Source: Pseudarthrobacter sp. NamE2
GTDB taxonomy: Bacteria; Actinomycetota; Actinomycetes; Actinomycetales; Micrococcaceae
Direction: 5' to 3'
Length of the DNA: 64,000 nt
NCBI RefSeq assembly: GCF_005796205.1
Contig: NZ_VAHN01000004.1
Span: 186,001-250,000, forward strand
Numbering within the stretch: the stretch's first letter is position 1; the number at the start of each line of letters is the position of its first letter. Made by a program: the position numbers and the translations under genes. Positions 40,547-49,161 of the stretch are shown here, in pieces. Under the pieces are notes generated by a model. The model made no database searches and had not been told where the DNA came from. It was given only the letters and a program-made list of their open reading frames with translations.

Positions 40547-41788
40547 ATGCCTGTTGTCCGCCAGACCGCCGCCGAAGAGGCGCAGGCCACCGGCCGCAGT
40601 CGTCCGTCCTTCCATACGCTCGCCGTGAAGGAGGTGCGCCGGCTGACCGAGGACGCCATCGAGGTCACCTTCCACGTGCCGGCCGAACTCGCCGGCCAGT
40701 TCGACTACCTGCCCGGCCAGTACGTGGCCCTGCGCACCAAGCTGCCGGACGAGACCGGCGAACTGCGTGAGGTGCGCCGCAGTTATTCCATCTGTGCCGA
40801 GCCGCGCAGTTTCGAGGACGGCAGCAGCGAGATCCGGGTGGCCGTGAAGAAGGACCTGGGCGGGCTGTTCTCCACATGGGCCAACGCCGAGCTGAAGGCG
40901 GGGGACACCCTGGACGTGATGAGCCCCATGGGCGCGTTCGTGTCCAGGCACGGCCGGGGCGGCAAGGCCGTGGAGCATAACCGGATGAACTCCATGAACA
41001 ACCCGGACCAGCTGGCCGGGGAGGTGGCCAGCCAGGGGGAGGCGAGCTTTGTGGCTATCGCGGCGGGCAGCGGCATCACCCCGGTGATCGCGATCGCCCG
41101 CACGCTGCTGGCAAAGAACCCCGACTGCCGGTTCGACCTGATCTACGCCAACAAGGCCGCCATGGACGTGATGTTCCTGGAGGAGCTGGCGGACCTGAAG
41201 GACAAGTACCCGCAGCGGCTGGCCATCCACCACGTGCTGAGCCGCGAGCAGCGGATCGCGCCGCTGCTGAGCGGACGGATTGATGCCGAGAAGCTGCAGC
41301 AGCTGCTGGGCACCGCCATCCACGCGGACGACGTGGACGAATGGTTCCTGTGCGGGCCGTTCGAGCTGGTGCAGCTGTGCCGGGACACCCTGGCCGAGCG
41401 CGGCGTGAAGCCGGAGAACATCCGGTTCGAGCTGTTCACGTCCGGCAAGCCGGACCGGCCGGAGGGGCACGCCGGCCGTCCCGTGGTGGTGGACGAGAGC
41501 CAGGAGACGTACAAGATCACGTTCAAGCTGGACGGGCTGCAGGGCGACGTGGCCAGCCCCACGCACGCGCGCGAGTCCATCCTCAACGCCGCGCTGCGGG
41601 TCCGCCCGGACGTGCCGTTCGCGTGCGCCGGGGGAGTGTGCGGCACGTGCCGGGCCAAGGTGGTGGCCGGCAGCGTGGCCATGGACGAAAACTACGCGCT
41701 GGAGCAGGATGAGCTGGACAAGGGGTACGTGCTGACCTGCCAGAGCCACCCCACCAGCAAAGAGGTCACCGTCGACTTCGACGTCTAA
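40547..41788 (+). CDS. paaE: Phenylacetyl-CoA epoxidase reductase PaaE
   Basis: The ATG at 40547 follows AAGGAAG and gives 413 residues. Residues 20-120 form the FAD domain (LPGQYVALRTKLPDE, then RRSYSICAEPR); the middle part is the NADPH domain with AAGSGITPVIAIARTLL and the end FLCGPFELVQL. The C-terminal ferredoxin domain holds the 2Fe-2S Cys ligands in CAGGVCGTC and a final Cys in LTCQSHP. It moves electrons from NADPH to PaaA. An extra stretch near residue 140 (VEHNRMNSMNNPDQLAGE) is longer than in the E. coli protein but occurs in actinobacterial forms. Confidence 0.95.
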   Translation: MPVVRQTAAEEAQATGRSRPSFHTLAVKEVRRLTEDAIEVTFHVPAELAGQFDYLPGQYVALRTKLPDETGELREVRRSYSICAEPRSFEDGSSEIRVAVKKDLGGLFSTWANAELKAGDTLDVMSPMGAFVSRHGRGGKAVEHNRMNSMNNPDQLAGEVASQGEASFVAIAAGSGITPVIAIARTLLAKNPDCRFDLIYANKAAMDVMFLEELADLKDKYPQRLAIHHVLSREQRIAPLLSGRIDAEKLQQLLGTAIHADDVDEWFLCGPFELVQLCRDTLAERGVKPENIRFELFTSGKPDRPEGHAGRPVVVDESQETYKITFKLDGLQGDVASPTHARESILNAALRVRPDVPFACAGGVCGTCRAKVVAGSVAMDENYALEQDELDKGYVLTCQSHPTSKEVTVDFDV

Positions 41789-41800
41789 CAAAGGAGCCCC

Positions 41801-42586
41801 ATGATTTCCCTCTCCATCAGCAACGGCGTCGCCGAGGTCGTCCTGGATGCCCCGCAGAAGCTGAACTCACTGGACGAGCATGCGCTGAACGAGCTGAGGC
41901 AGGCTTACGACGACGCTGCTGCCGCCGCCGAGAGCGGGAAGGTGCGGGCGCTGCTCCTGCGCGGAGAGGGCCGCGCCTTCTGCGCGGGCCGGGACATCGC
42001 CGGGGTCACCCCGGAGAGCGACGACGCCGCCGCGTACCTGGGCGGGCTGGTGGAGCCGCTGCTGAAGAAGATGGCATCGTTCCCGGCGCCGACGTTCGCG
42101 GCGGCACAGGGCGCCTGCCTGGGGGTCGGGCTGGGGCTGCTGCTGGCCACGGACGTGGTTTACGTGGCGGAGAACGCGAAGTTCGGCTCGCCGTTCGCGA
42201 AGCTTGGGGCGACGCTGGATTCGGGCGGGCACTGGTACTTCACGGAGCGGCTGGGCATGCACCGGACCCTGGACCTGATCTACACGGCAGACCTGATCTC
42301 CGGCGCCGAGGCGGTGGCGCAGGGAATGTTCAGCCGGGCCATGCCGGCGGACACGCTGCTGGACAGCACCCGGGAGATCGTGGCCAAGGTGGCTTCCGGT
42401 GCAACGGGGGCGTTTGTTTCGTCCAAGGAACTGGTGGCGCACATCCGCGACCAGCGACTGGGCCTGTGGGAAGCCATGCAGGAGGAGAACGCTGAGCAGG
42501 CGCGGCTCTGCAAGACCGAGGACTACGCCGAGGGTTTCCGGGCGTTCCAGGAGAAGCGCGAGCCGACGTTCACCGGTTTAGCGTAG
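41801..42586 (+). CDS. Enoyl-CoA hydratase/isomerase of the phenylacetate operon
   Basis: The ATG at 41801 follows AAAGGAG, 12 bases after paaE, and gives 261 residues. The crotonase fold is clear: LDAPQKLNSLDEHALNEL, GEGRAFCAGRDIAG (oxyanion hole) and AQGACLGVGLGLLLATDVV. The position after paaABCDE and the family fit either PaaG, which isomerises the ring epoxide to the oxepin, or PaaF, which hydrates a later enoyl-CoA. The LGATLDSGGHWYFTERLG segment is like PaaG-type isomerases, but I cannot decide. Other paa genes (paaK, paaZ, paaH) are not in the window. Confidence 0.88.
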   Translation: MISLSISNGVAEVVLDAPQKLNSLDEHALNELRQAYDDAAAAAESGKVRALLLRGEGRAFCAGRDIAGVTPESDDAAAYLGGLVEPLLKKMASFPAPTFAAAQGACLGVGLGLLLATDVVYVAENAKFGSPFAKLGATLDSGGHWYFTERLGMHRTLDLIYTADLISGAEAVAQGMFSRAMPADTLLDSTREIVAKVASGATGAFVSSKELVAHIRDQRLGLWEAMQEENAEQARLCKTEDYAEGFRAFQEKREPTFTGLA

Positions 42587-42664
42587 CTGCTGGACGGTCC
42601 TGGCTCACCATGGGCGAAACTATCAACGCGCCCAGCCTAGCCTTGCACCGATGGCAGGCGAGGA

Positions 42665-42991
42665 TCAGGACGGCACTGAGTCCGGGTGCGGCTCGAGATC
42701 TCCAGCGCGGTCCTCCGGCGACGTTGAAAGATCCGGCACTGTGGAGGGCTGAAACAACTCACGCAATTGGTTCCCGACCGCGTGAGCTTCCATCAAATGC
42801 AGGCTCATGTCGCCGAACCCCAGGACGCCGGCTGCGTAGTCCCTCAGATCATTTTGCAACTCAAGAATCTCCGCGTGCAGGTTCGTGTTAGTGCGCAGCC
42901 AGCTGCAATCCTGGGACGCTGCCCTCGTCAGCCCGCTCAAAACTTGAGCTGCCCGATTAATTTTGAGTGCCATCTCAGGTGTCAGTTCCAT
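42665..42991 (-). CDS. Hypothetical protein, start uncertain
   Basis: The ATG at 42991 has GGGGGG about nine bases upstream and gives 108 residues; the same frame also runs further to an ATG at 43174, but that part overlaps a decayed Wzz-type gene on the other strand. The product is helical, with KINRAAQVLSGLTRAA and ILELQNDLRDYAAGVLG, and ends in an acidic Ser and Pro rich tail. No family is recognised. It lies between the phenylacetate operon and the pseudogene zone, in sequence of lower GC. It could itself be a remnant or a chance frame. Confidence 0.4.
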   Translation of the reverse strand: MELTPEMALKINRAAQVLSGLTRAASQDCSWLRTNTNLHAEILELQNDLRDYAAGVLGFGDMSLHLMEAHAVGNQLRELFQPSTVPDLSTSPEDRAGDLEPHPDSVPS

Positions 42992-43118
42992 TAGCAATGC
43001 CCCCCGGCGTTCGATGCAGGCAACAATGAGGCCTAGGCCACAGTGAAGAGTAAATGAATCATAACCATTTCCGACTGGCGCCGCCTCAAGTACAAGTCGT
43101 CCCCGCCGAGGCGGCCCC

Positions 43119-43295
43119 GTTGCCGACGCCACGGATCCATCCACCGCGCAGCGCGTGGCCGACGCCTGGGTCATGGCCTTGTCGCCCAGGTGAAAGCTAT
43201 AGAGACGGCACCTGTTGGCGGCACAAGCGAAGCTGCTGGCTCGGCAGCAACGGAGGCAGGTGCGCTGGCAGAAGTGACGGCGCCTGGCGGTCAGT
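43119..43295 (+). pseudogene. Decayed Wzz-type N-terminal region of the tyrosine autokinase gene
   Basis: Two frames together read as a chain-length determinant domain. From 43119 one frame gives VADATDPSTAQRVADAWVMAL and stops at 43191-43193. A second frame takes over near 43187 with QVKAIETAPVGGTSEAAGSA until about 43290, where the third segment joins the intact kinase frame. At least two frameshifts are needed. The upstream half of the domain is lost. Confidence 0.7.
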
Positions 43296-44318
43296 ATGCT
43301 TCCGCTGGGCAAGGCGGTCCTCCCCACCAGCCCCACCTCGCCCAACATCAAGCTCAACCTGGCGCTGGGTGCGCTTGTTGGCCTGGCCCTCGGCCTGGCC
43401 TACGCGGTTCTCCGCCGGTACCTGGACCGGCGCATCAGCAAGGCTTCAGAAATTGAACGGCTTTTCGGTGTCCCCGTCATCGGTACCCTTCCGGTGGACC
43501 ACCGGCTCGATGACAAAAGCACAGTCCTGGACGCCGGAACTTCAGCCGCCCAGGTCCAGGAGGCCGGGGGAGCGATGGCAGAAGCGCTCCGGGAGCTGCG
43601 CACCAACTTCGGCTTCCTGGATGTGGACCAGCCGCCGCGGATCATCGTGGTGACCAGTTCGGTGCAGTCGGAAGGCAAATCCACTGTCACGGCCAACCTG
43701 GCGGTCACCATGGGGGCTGCCGGCGAGGACGTTGTGGTGGTCGACGGCGACCTCCGCCGCCCAACGCTGGTGGACGTTTTCAACCTGGTTCCGGGAGTGG
43801 GCGTCACCGATGTCCTGGCCGGCAAGGCTGAACTGGTGGACGTCCTCCAGCCATGGGGTGCGCTCCCGAACCTCTCCGTCCTCGGCTCGGGCCGCATTCC
43901 GCCGAACCCCCGTGAACTGCTTGGGTCACGGGCGATGAAGAATATGCTCTATGCGCTGGCGGAGGACCCAGTGGTGTTGATTGATGCGCCGCCGCTGCTT
44001 CCCGTCACAGACGCCGCAGTGCTTTCGCATGCCGCCGACGGAGCCGTCGTGGTGGTGCGAACCGGCAGGACTACGCAGGAGCAGCTGGACCAATCCCTGG
44101 GGAACCTAGAGAAGGTCAAGGGCAGGATCCTGGGTGCCGTGCTGAACTACGTGCCGACGAAGGGAACGGATTCCTACTCCTACTACGGAACGTACTCCTC
44201 TGTATCTGCGCTGGCGGCCGTTATCGAACCAGAGCCGCAGGACTCCGAGATTCCGGTTAGGGAAGCCGCTAAAGGCACTGTAAAAGCCGTCCTCAGCGGG
44301 CGCAGGGCGAAGTTGTAG
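43296..44318 (+). CDS. Bacterial tyrosine autokinase (BY-kinase) with lost N-terminus
   Basis: The open frame from the ATG at 43296 gives 340 residues. It begins within the periplasmic-side end of a Wzz domain, has the second membrane helix (LNLALGALVGLALGLAYAVL, residues 20-39) and a full cytoplasmic kinase: Walker A SVQSEGKSTVTANLAV, Walker A' VVVVDGDLRRPT, Walker B PVVLIDAPPLLP and a C-terminal tyrosine cluster (SYSYYGTYSSV). Such proteins control export and chain length of capsular polysaccharides by autophosphorylation. The upstream part needed for chain-length control is frameshifted, so this is probably a non-functional or altered copy. The catalytic domain itself is intact. Confidence 0.75.
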   Translation: MLPLGKAVLPTSPTSPNIKLNLALGALVGLALGLAYAVLRRYLDRRISKASEIERLFGVPVIGTLPVDHRLDDKSTVLDAGTSAAQVQEAGGAMAEALRELRTNFGFLDVDQPPRIIVVTSSVQSEGKSTVTANLAVTMGAAGEDVVVVDGDLRRPTLVDVFNLVPGVGVTDVLAGKAELVDVLQPWGALPNLSVLGSGRIPPNPRELLGSRAMKNMLYALAEDPVVLIDAPPLLPVTDAAVLSHAADGAVVVVRTGRTTQEQLDQSLGNLEKVKGRILGAVLNYVPTKGTDSYSYYGTYSSVSALAAVIEPEPQDSEIPVREAAKGTVKAVLSGRRAKL

Positions 44319-44325
44319 GCGTGGG

Positions 44326-44959
44326 ATGACGCAGCGCACCAACGCTACCCACCTCAGCGTCTCCGAGGCCGTGCTCCTGGGCCATGCGATGGTCTCTCGT
44401 CTGGCAGAGAGCCTCGGTGTGCGCGCCTTCTTCATCAAAATACCCGCCAGCGTGCTCCTCGGGCTCAGAAGCCCCAGAACGTCAACTGACGTGGACGTTC
44501 GTCCACTTCCGCTTTCCCGGCTTGGAGAATCCAGCCGACGAGTGCTTCGAGCTGATGTGGGGACTTACGGCTGACCTTGAGCTTGCGGGACAGTCGGTCC
44601 GTGTGCCGTCCAGGCCGCTCCAGCGACTGGTTCCCGGGCGGCGGTACGCCGCTTTCTGGAGGATCTCCTTCAGGAAGGCAATGCTGCCCCTGACTGGCCG
44701 CAGCCGTCCAAGGAATGGCGCAACCGAACCCTTGCAAAGGAGCCAGGAAGTGTCCGGCTCCTTGCTATTCTCCAAGCCCGCTGGCATGACAAGCCGAAAA
44801 TTCTGTGGCGAGCTCTGTTCGACTCACCGAGACCTCTTGAGTGAGTGGGAACATCTACGCAGATGTACCGCTGCAGGGACATCTCCTGCTGCACAAAGCC
44901 AGATGTGCCCGATTCCTCAGCACCCTCCCTCGAATAGCCAAGGACCTGCGAACCGGTAG
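44326..44959 (+). pseudogene. Shattered nucleotidyltransferase-fold gene
   Basis: Pieces in three frames follow each other: MVSRLAESLGVRAFFIK with LRSPRTSTDVDV, then FPGLENPADECFELMW and AGQSVRVPSRPLQR, then a third frame with SKEWRNRTLAKEPGSVRLLA and WRALFDSPRP. The final piece reads KARCARFLSTLPRIAKDLR. Together they match the outline of a nucleotidyltransferase family found in surface-polysaccharide loci. At least four frameshifts are present, so no product is made. It starts seven bases after the kinase remnant, as in an old operon. Confidence 0.6.
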
Positions 44960-44976
44960 TTGAGCCCGTCGAAACC
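44955..44976 (+). repeat. Single REP-like repeat copy before galU
   Basis: GGTAGTTGAGCCCGTCGAAA, starting at 44955 and followed by CC, is the inverted form of the repeats inserted in paaB (core GTTTCGAC-GCTCAAC). It lies between the pseudogene and galU. Confidence 0.6.
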
Positions 44977-45022
44977 CCTTCTCAATTGCCTTTGGGCGCG
45001 CCTAATTTGTAAGGTTCAACCT

Positions 45023-45919
45023 ATGACTACGGGGAGAGCTATTACCAAAGCCGTCATTCCTGCTGCCGGATTGGGAACTCGCTTCCTACCCGCCACCAAG
45101 GCAATGCCGAAGGAAATGTTGCCGGTGGTTGACCGCCCGGCAATCCAGTATGTGGTGGAGGAGGCGGTTAAGTCCGGCCTCAACGACGTCCTGATGATCA
45201 CGGGCCGCAGCAAGCGCGCGCTGGAAGATCACTTCGACCGTGCGCCTGGCCTGGAGCGGGTGCTCGAGGAGAAGGGCGATAAGGATCGGCTGGAGTCGAT
45301 TCAGTACGCCTCGGAACTGGGTCCTATCCACTACGTCCGGCAGGGCGAGGCCAAGGGCCTGGGCCACGCGGTCCTCTGCGCCAAGCAGCACGTGGGCAAC
45401 GAGCCCTTCGCCGTCCTGCTGGGTGATGACCTGATCGATGAGGCCGAGTCCCTCCTGACCACCATGATGGAGGTGCAGCAGAAAACCGGCGGTTCAGTGA
45501 TTGCACTCATTGAGGTTGATCCGTCGCAGATCAGTGCCTACGGCTGCGCAGACATAACGGCAGTTGAAGGCGAGGATTACGTCCGCGTCAATAGTCTCGT
45601 GGAAAAGCCTGCTGTCGGCGATGCACCCTCCAACCTTGCTGTTATCGGCCGGTACGTGCTGCACCCGTCGGTGTTCGGCGTCCTTGAAGAGACCGCGCCG
45701 GGCCGAGGCAACGAGATCCAACTGACTGACGCCCTGCAGACCCTGGCGGCAGGTGAAGGCGAAGGGTCTGGCGTCTACGGTGTTGTCTTCAAAGGCCGCC
45801 GCTTCGACACCGGCGACAAGCTGAGCTACCTCAAGGCCGTTATCACGCTGGCCTCCGAGCGCGTGGAGTTTGGCGAGGACCTGAAGACTTGGCTGAAGGG
45901 CTTTGTCAACGAGTCGTAG
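45023..45919 (+). CDS. galU: UTP-glucose-1-phosphate uridylyltransferase
   Basis: The ATG at 45023, with AAGG eight bases upstream, gives 298 residues. Motifs are complete: VIPAAGLGTRFLPATKAMPK (UTP binding), RQGEAKGLGHAVLCA, FAVLLGDDLID and VEKPAVGDAPSNLAVIGRY. It makes UDP-glucose for the surface-polysaccharide pathway; the ugd gene nearby oxidises it to UDP-glucuronate. It is a normal intact gene lying just after the pseudogene zone. A GC-rich inverted repeat follows its stop. Confidence 0.95.
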   Translation: MTTGRAITKAVIPAAGLGTRFLPATKAMPKEMLPVVDRPAIQYVVEEAVKSGLNDVLMITGRSKRALEDHFDRAPGLERVLEEKGDKDRLESIQYASELGPIHYVRQGEAKGLGHAVLCAKQHVGNEPFAVLLGDDLIDEAESLLTTMMEVQQKTGGSVIALIEVDPSQISAYGCADITAVEGEDYVRVNSLVEKPAVGDAPSNLAVIGRYVLHPSVFGVLEETAPGRGNEIQLTDALQTLAAGEGEGSGVYGVVFKGRRFDTGDKLSYLKAVITLASERVEFGEDLKTWLKGFVNES

Positions 45920-45927
45920 ATATAGGT

Positions 45928-46377
45928 TCATTCAGGGGCCCGTTGCTGAAAGGCGGCGGGCCTCTGTGATTTAAGGACGTAAGTGGCTATCAAAGCCCCG
46001 ATGACGGCTCCTGTCGTGTTTGTCACGAGGTCCAGCGGGCTTGCAAAGCGGTTGTGAAGAAAAAGGAGCTGACCCAGCTCCATGCAGCCTGAGATGAGCA
46101 GACCTAATGCAGCTATCTGACTCCAGCGCTTTTCCGGAAAAGCAAGGGCGCTTACTACTCCGATCGGGATAAAAAGGGCGACATTTGCAGACGCCTCCAC
46201 AAACTTGTAGTCGAACCAACGCGGAATCCCGTGCCTGTGCACGAAGTCCGACATGGCTGCGAGCTGTCCTTGTACAGGTTGATCTATGGGACTCGGCCAA
46301 TAGGCTACAAAAGCAATCGCAACCAGCATCGCGAATAGGATCACCTGCCAGAAGCGGTTGTTTTGTAGGAGCTTCAA
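45928..46377 (-). CDS. VanZ-family membrane protein
   Basis: The start is uncertain; I take the TTG at 46377, giving 149 residues. The frame is open to an ATG at 46455, but that would lie inside a terminator hairpin, so it is rejected. The protein has about four membrane helices (VILFAMLVAIAFVAYWP, VALFIPIGVVSALAFPE, IAALGLLISGCMELGQL and DLVTNTTGAVIGALIATYV) with the VanZ pattern of conserved Glu and Asn-Thr-Thr-Gly near the end. VanZ proteins lower teicoplanin binding in some bacteria, but most relatives have unknown roles. It is the last gene of the minus-strand half of the locus. Confidence 0.75.
   Translation of the reverse strand: MKLLQNNRFWQVILFAMLVAIAFVAYWPSPIDQPVQGQLAAMSDFVHRHGIPRWFDYKFVEASANVALFIPIGVVSALAFPEKRWSQIAALGLLISGCMELGQLLFLHNRFASPLDLVTNTTGAVIGALIATYVLKSQRPAAFQQRAPE
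45936..45970. terminator. Bidirectional terminator between galU and the VanZ gene
   Basis: AGGGGCCCG near 45934-45942 pairs with CGGGCCTCT near 45957-45965 (one mismatch), with a loop of about 14 bases. It lies just after the galU stop and overlaps the last codons of the convergent VanZ gene. It should end both transcripts. Confidence 0.5.
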
Positions 46378-46418
46378 GGATGGAACCTGCCGAAATAAGG
46401 TTGTCCAATAACAAACAG

Positions 46419-46460
46419 AGAAGGTGGGCTGCCTCCCTTCAGGGACGCAGCCCACCTTCT
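46419..46460 (-). terminator. Perfect 14-base stem terminator after the LPXTG-type gene
   Basis: AGAAGGTGGGCTGC at 46419-46432 is exactly matched by its complement at 46447-46460, with a 14-base loop. It lies 23 bases past the stop of the minus-strand surface-protein gene. Transcription of that gene should end here. Confidence 0.8.
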
Positions 46461-46482
46461 ATGGTGTAGCTAAAAGTGAGTG

Positions 46483-47109
46483 CTATGCAGCGGCTTCAGC
46501 CTTGGCACGGCGGCGAACAACAACAACCGAAGTTGCACCAGCAGCCAGAGCGCCAGCGCCCACCAGAGTCCAGAGGACGAGTCCTGAGTCGGCACCGGTG
46601 TTTGCGAGACTGGATCCCGTATTTGCCAGGGGTGAGTTTCCGTTTGCATTCGCCGCCGCGTTCGGGTTGGCGTTGAGAACAGCGGGGGTAACCTGCACGG
46701 TTACGGGTCCAACCGTGACGCCAGAAGTATCACCCGTTGCTGTGATGGAGTAAGTACCGGGCTCGTTAATGGTGATGGGCAGTGAAACAACACCCTGAGC
46801 GTCAGCTGTAGCCTTAAGGGTCTGTGCTTCTGAAACGACGCTAATCCGTGCTGCTACGGAACGGCCGCCGGCTATGTTCGCGCCATTGGACGCTGGAGCC
46901 TGACCGGGAGTAACACGGATCGTCAGAGACTCACCGGCCAAAAAGCCCTGACCGCGAAACACGAAGGTTTCGCCAGGGCCAACGGTGCCATCGGAAACCG
47001 CCGCCTGCGGTGGAAGAGCAGGGTAGGTAATTGTGGTTGCCATCGAAGGAGCTGCACCGACAAGGGCGATCGAGCCAGCAAGCGCGAGTGCTGCGAGTGT
47101 TTTCTTCAT
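46483..47109 (-). CDS. Secreted cell-wall-anchored protein with LANTG sortase signal
   Basis: The ATG at 47109 follows GGGGGG six bases upstream and gives 208 residues. It starts with a Sec signal (MKKTLAALALAGSIALVGAA). The mature part, residues 25-145, is beta-rich (VGPGETFVFRGQGF, INEPGTYSITATGD), resembling an Ig-like domain. It is followed by an Asn and Ala rich spacer and then two LANTG motifs near residues 160-172. After the second come a hydrophobic helix (LVLWTLVGAGALAAGATSV) and a basic tail, the classic sortase sorting signal. The role is unknown; it may display or retain surface polysaccharide. A strong terminator follows the gene. Confidence 0.88.
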   Translation of the reverse strand: MKKTLAALALAGSIALVGAAPSMATTITYPALPPQAAVSDGTVGPGETFVFRGQGFLAGESLTIRVTPGQAPASNGANIAGGRSVAARISVVSEAQTLKATADAQGVVSLPITINEPGTYSITATGDTSGVTVGPVTVQVTPAVLNANPNAAANANGNSPLANTGSSLANTGADSGLVLWTLVGAGALAAGATSVVVVRRRAKAEAAA

Positions 47110-47289
47110 GTGTCCCCCCGGAGACGTTTGAGTTTTGATGTACCCGAATTTGGGGAGTGCTCCCCTCCGCACGAGACCCAGTGCAGAACGACGGATATGT
47201 ATCCCAGTAACGACCGTACCATCAGCACTTTGGTGTGAGCAATCTTAATCGAATTGGTTTACATAGTGTTAACCGGCAGACCATAAGTA

Positions 47290-49161
47290 CTATCCGCATG
47301 CAGCATTTTTCGTGGTGAGAGTCACGTCTTTTACAGGCTGAACAGTTGGTGTGACAAGTACAGTGGGTTCCACTTGCTGAACAATCTTGCTGAAGGTGAA
47401 CTCAACAGTTCTGCTTTCGCCCGGCGCTAGCTGGACTGCCAAGACACCAACGGGTCTGTTGCTGTGTCTGTGTGCAGCGAACCCCTCGCGTTCACCGTCA
47501 ACCCTTGCCATTTCGACTAGTGACTGGACTGGTCCGTAGACGGTGATGTTGGTTCGAACTGATCCGGATGGTACGCCGAAACTTCCGTTACCAGTTACAT
47601 ACGGCGGTAATACAGTTGCTGCGTCCGCAGGGGCTGTGTTCGTGCTAGTGACAAGAACAGTGGTTTGCTCGTAACCGTCTTTTGGACATCCCTTCAACAG
47701 TTGAACTGTTCGCTTCACGTAGTAGTCCATCTTCGCGCCAGTTCCATCATTGAAGTAAACGCCGAACTGGGCAGGGGAAATACTGGGCCCACTGATAGAC
47801 CCGCTCAATGCATATTCAGAAATGACCGACTGTTCGGCCTGCACTGCAGACCAAACGAGCACTCGACTCTCGGCAGCACCACGCGTCAGCCCTGCGATGA
47901 TCTCTGTCGCGTGGCCCTGTCCAGCAGACAAGGCTGCGAAAATGTCTTGTGCCACGCCAGCGAAGTATGCATCTTGAATATTGGGCTGCTCGATTTTGGA
48001 GTACACGTCTGAGAGCAACGTCTTGACGACGTTGTCGCTGGTCAATTCCTTGGGCAATCCTGCGTCGACGAATGCCACTAGCTCTGGATGCGTGATCTTG
48101 ACCGGGCCGGTGGCCTTTAATACGTAACTTAATGCGACGGGATCAACAGAGATAACACCATCGACTCGCACCCCGGTCTTTTTCTCCCACATGGCCCTAG
48201 CTGTACTGGCTGCCGTTGGGAAGTCGGGAGTCAGATTTACGTCTTGCATGAACTTGCCAATGCGCCCGGAGTATATCTGCTGTTGCTCTGCGTCGAATGG
48301 CACAATGGGCGACATTACGCCTACGGCTCCAGCACTGCTTTGCGCTTCAAGGGTGAGTCTGCCCTGGTCCAAGTTTAGGACAGCAAGAGCTCCGGGAATG
48401 CCGCCCGAGGCTCGGGCCTCTGCATTGTTCTGGACCATAAGTAAGTACTTCCGAGGGGCCTGTGCACCGAGCATACCGGGGGCAATATTCGACGTGTTGG
48501 CCGCGGCGTCGAGCGCGCCGGTTACATCGTTTAACTGATTCCGCGCTTGAACCAATGGACCCGCAACCTGAGGGAACAGCGCGTCGGCGTCGATCTGATT
48601 CAGTCTATCGGCGGAGAGCCTGACGGCGTGCGCAGCTGCGGAAATTCGCGGAGTCGCTGTCTCAAGTGCGGCTAGATCAGTGCCAGAACTGCTGGGAAGG
48701 AGTGCTTCCCAATCGAGGGTACCGTAAACGCTGACCAAAGGTTCGAGGCCGAGACTTACCACATCGTCAGCGGATCGGGCTACCTCCGCTATGGCAGCGA
48801 AATTGGAGCCAACGCCGGGAAGGCTTGAGGCCAAGGTCCAAAGAGGATCATTCGCGGCTTCCTTAGCTGCAGCAGTATGTGCGCGCATCTCTTCCAAGGC
48901 CTTAGCAGCTTCAGCGGGTGCGTCGTTCGTGACATTTACTCTCAGTGGCTCGACCAAGAGGACTGCTGCGTCGAGCTCGGATTTTATTACACTCCCCCTG
49001 CTTCCTAGCCAAGCCAAGCCCGCCAGGACGAGGAGTACCAGGCCTCCTAAATAGACCAATGCAAGCAGAAGGCGGGCTCTGCGACCACCCTTGCCGGAAA
49101 TTGAACTTCCTTTATCCTTCGACTCGGGCTTGGCTTTCAAAAGCGCTCGATTCACTGGCAT
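47290..49161 (-). CDS. DUF4012 exported protein of the polysaccharide locus
   Basis: The ATG at 49161 starts directly after the ugd stop (TGAATG) and gives 623 residues. A cytoplasmic basic tail is followed by one membrane helix (residues 30-51, LLLALVYLGGLVLLVLAGLA) and a long external domain with the DUF4012 blocks: YLLMVQNNAEARASGGIPG, TPDFPTAASTARAMW and DGVISVDPVALSYVLKATG. The family resembles LytR-CpsA-Psr proteins and occurs in exopolysaccharide loci, but no reaction is known for it. Its position suggests a role in attachment or export of the polymer. The 180 bases to the LPXTG-type gene hold nothing clear. Confidence 0.88.
   Translation of the reverse strand: MPVNRALLKAKPESKDKGSSISGKGGRRARLLLALVYLGGLVLLVLAGLAWLGSRGSVIKSELDAAVLLVEPLRVNVTNDAPAEAAKALEEMRAHTAAAKEAANDPLWTLASSLPGVGSNFAAIAEVARSADDVVSLGLEPLVSVYGTLDWEALLPSSSGTDLAALETATPRISAAAHAVRLSADRLNQIDADALFPQVAGPLVQARNQLNDVTGALDAAANTSNIAPGMLGAQAPRKYLLMVQNNAEARASGGIPGALAVLNLDQGRLTLEAQSSAGAVGVMSPIVPFDAEQQQIYSGRIGKFMQDVNLTPDFPTAASTARAMWEKKTGVRVDGVISVDPVALSYVLKATGPVKITHPELVAFVDAGLPKELTSDNVVKTLLSDVYSKIEQPNIQDAYFAGVAQDIFAALSAGQGHATEIIAGLTRGAAESRVLVWSAVQAEQSVISEYALSGSISGPSISPAQFGVYFNDGTGAKMDYYVKRTVQLLKGCPKDGYEQTTVLVTSTNTAPADAATVLPPYVTGNGSFGVPSGSVRTNITVYGPVQSLVEMARVDGEREGFAAHRHSNRPVGVLAVQLAPGESRTVEFTFSKIVQQVEPTVLVTPTVQPVKDVTLTTKNAACG

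Noticed and set aside
39956..41791. A 611-codon minus-strand frame
   Set aside because: It covers paaD and paaE in antisense; the composition is that of a shadow frame.
43054..43653. A 199-codon plus-strand frame across the kinase 5' region
   Set aside because: It is Arg and Trp rich, and the correct kinase frame is fixed by Walker motifs; only its sense neighbours read as a Wzz domain.
46378..46455. An upstream start for the VanZ-family gene at 46455
   Set aside because: It would begin inside the perfect terminator hairpin of the neighbouring gene, so translation from there is unlikely.
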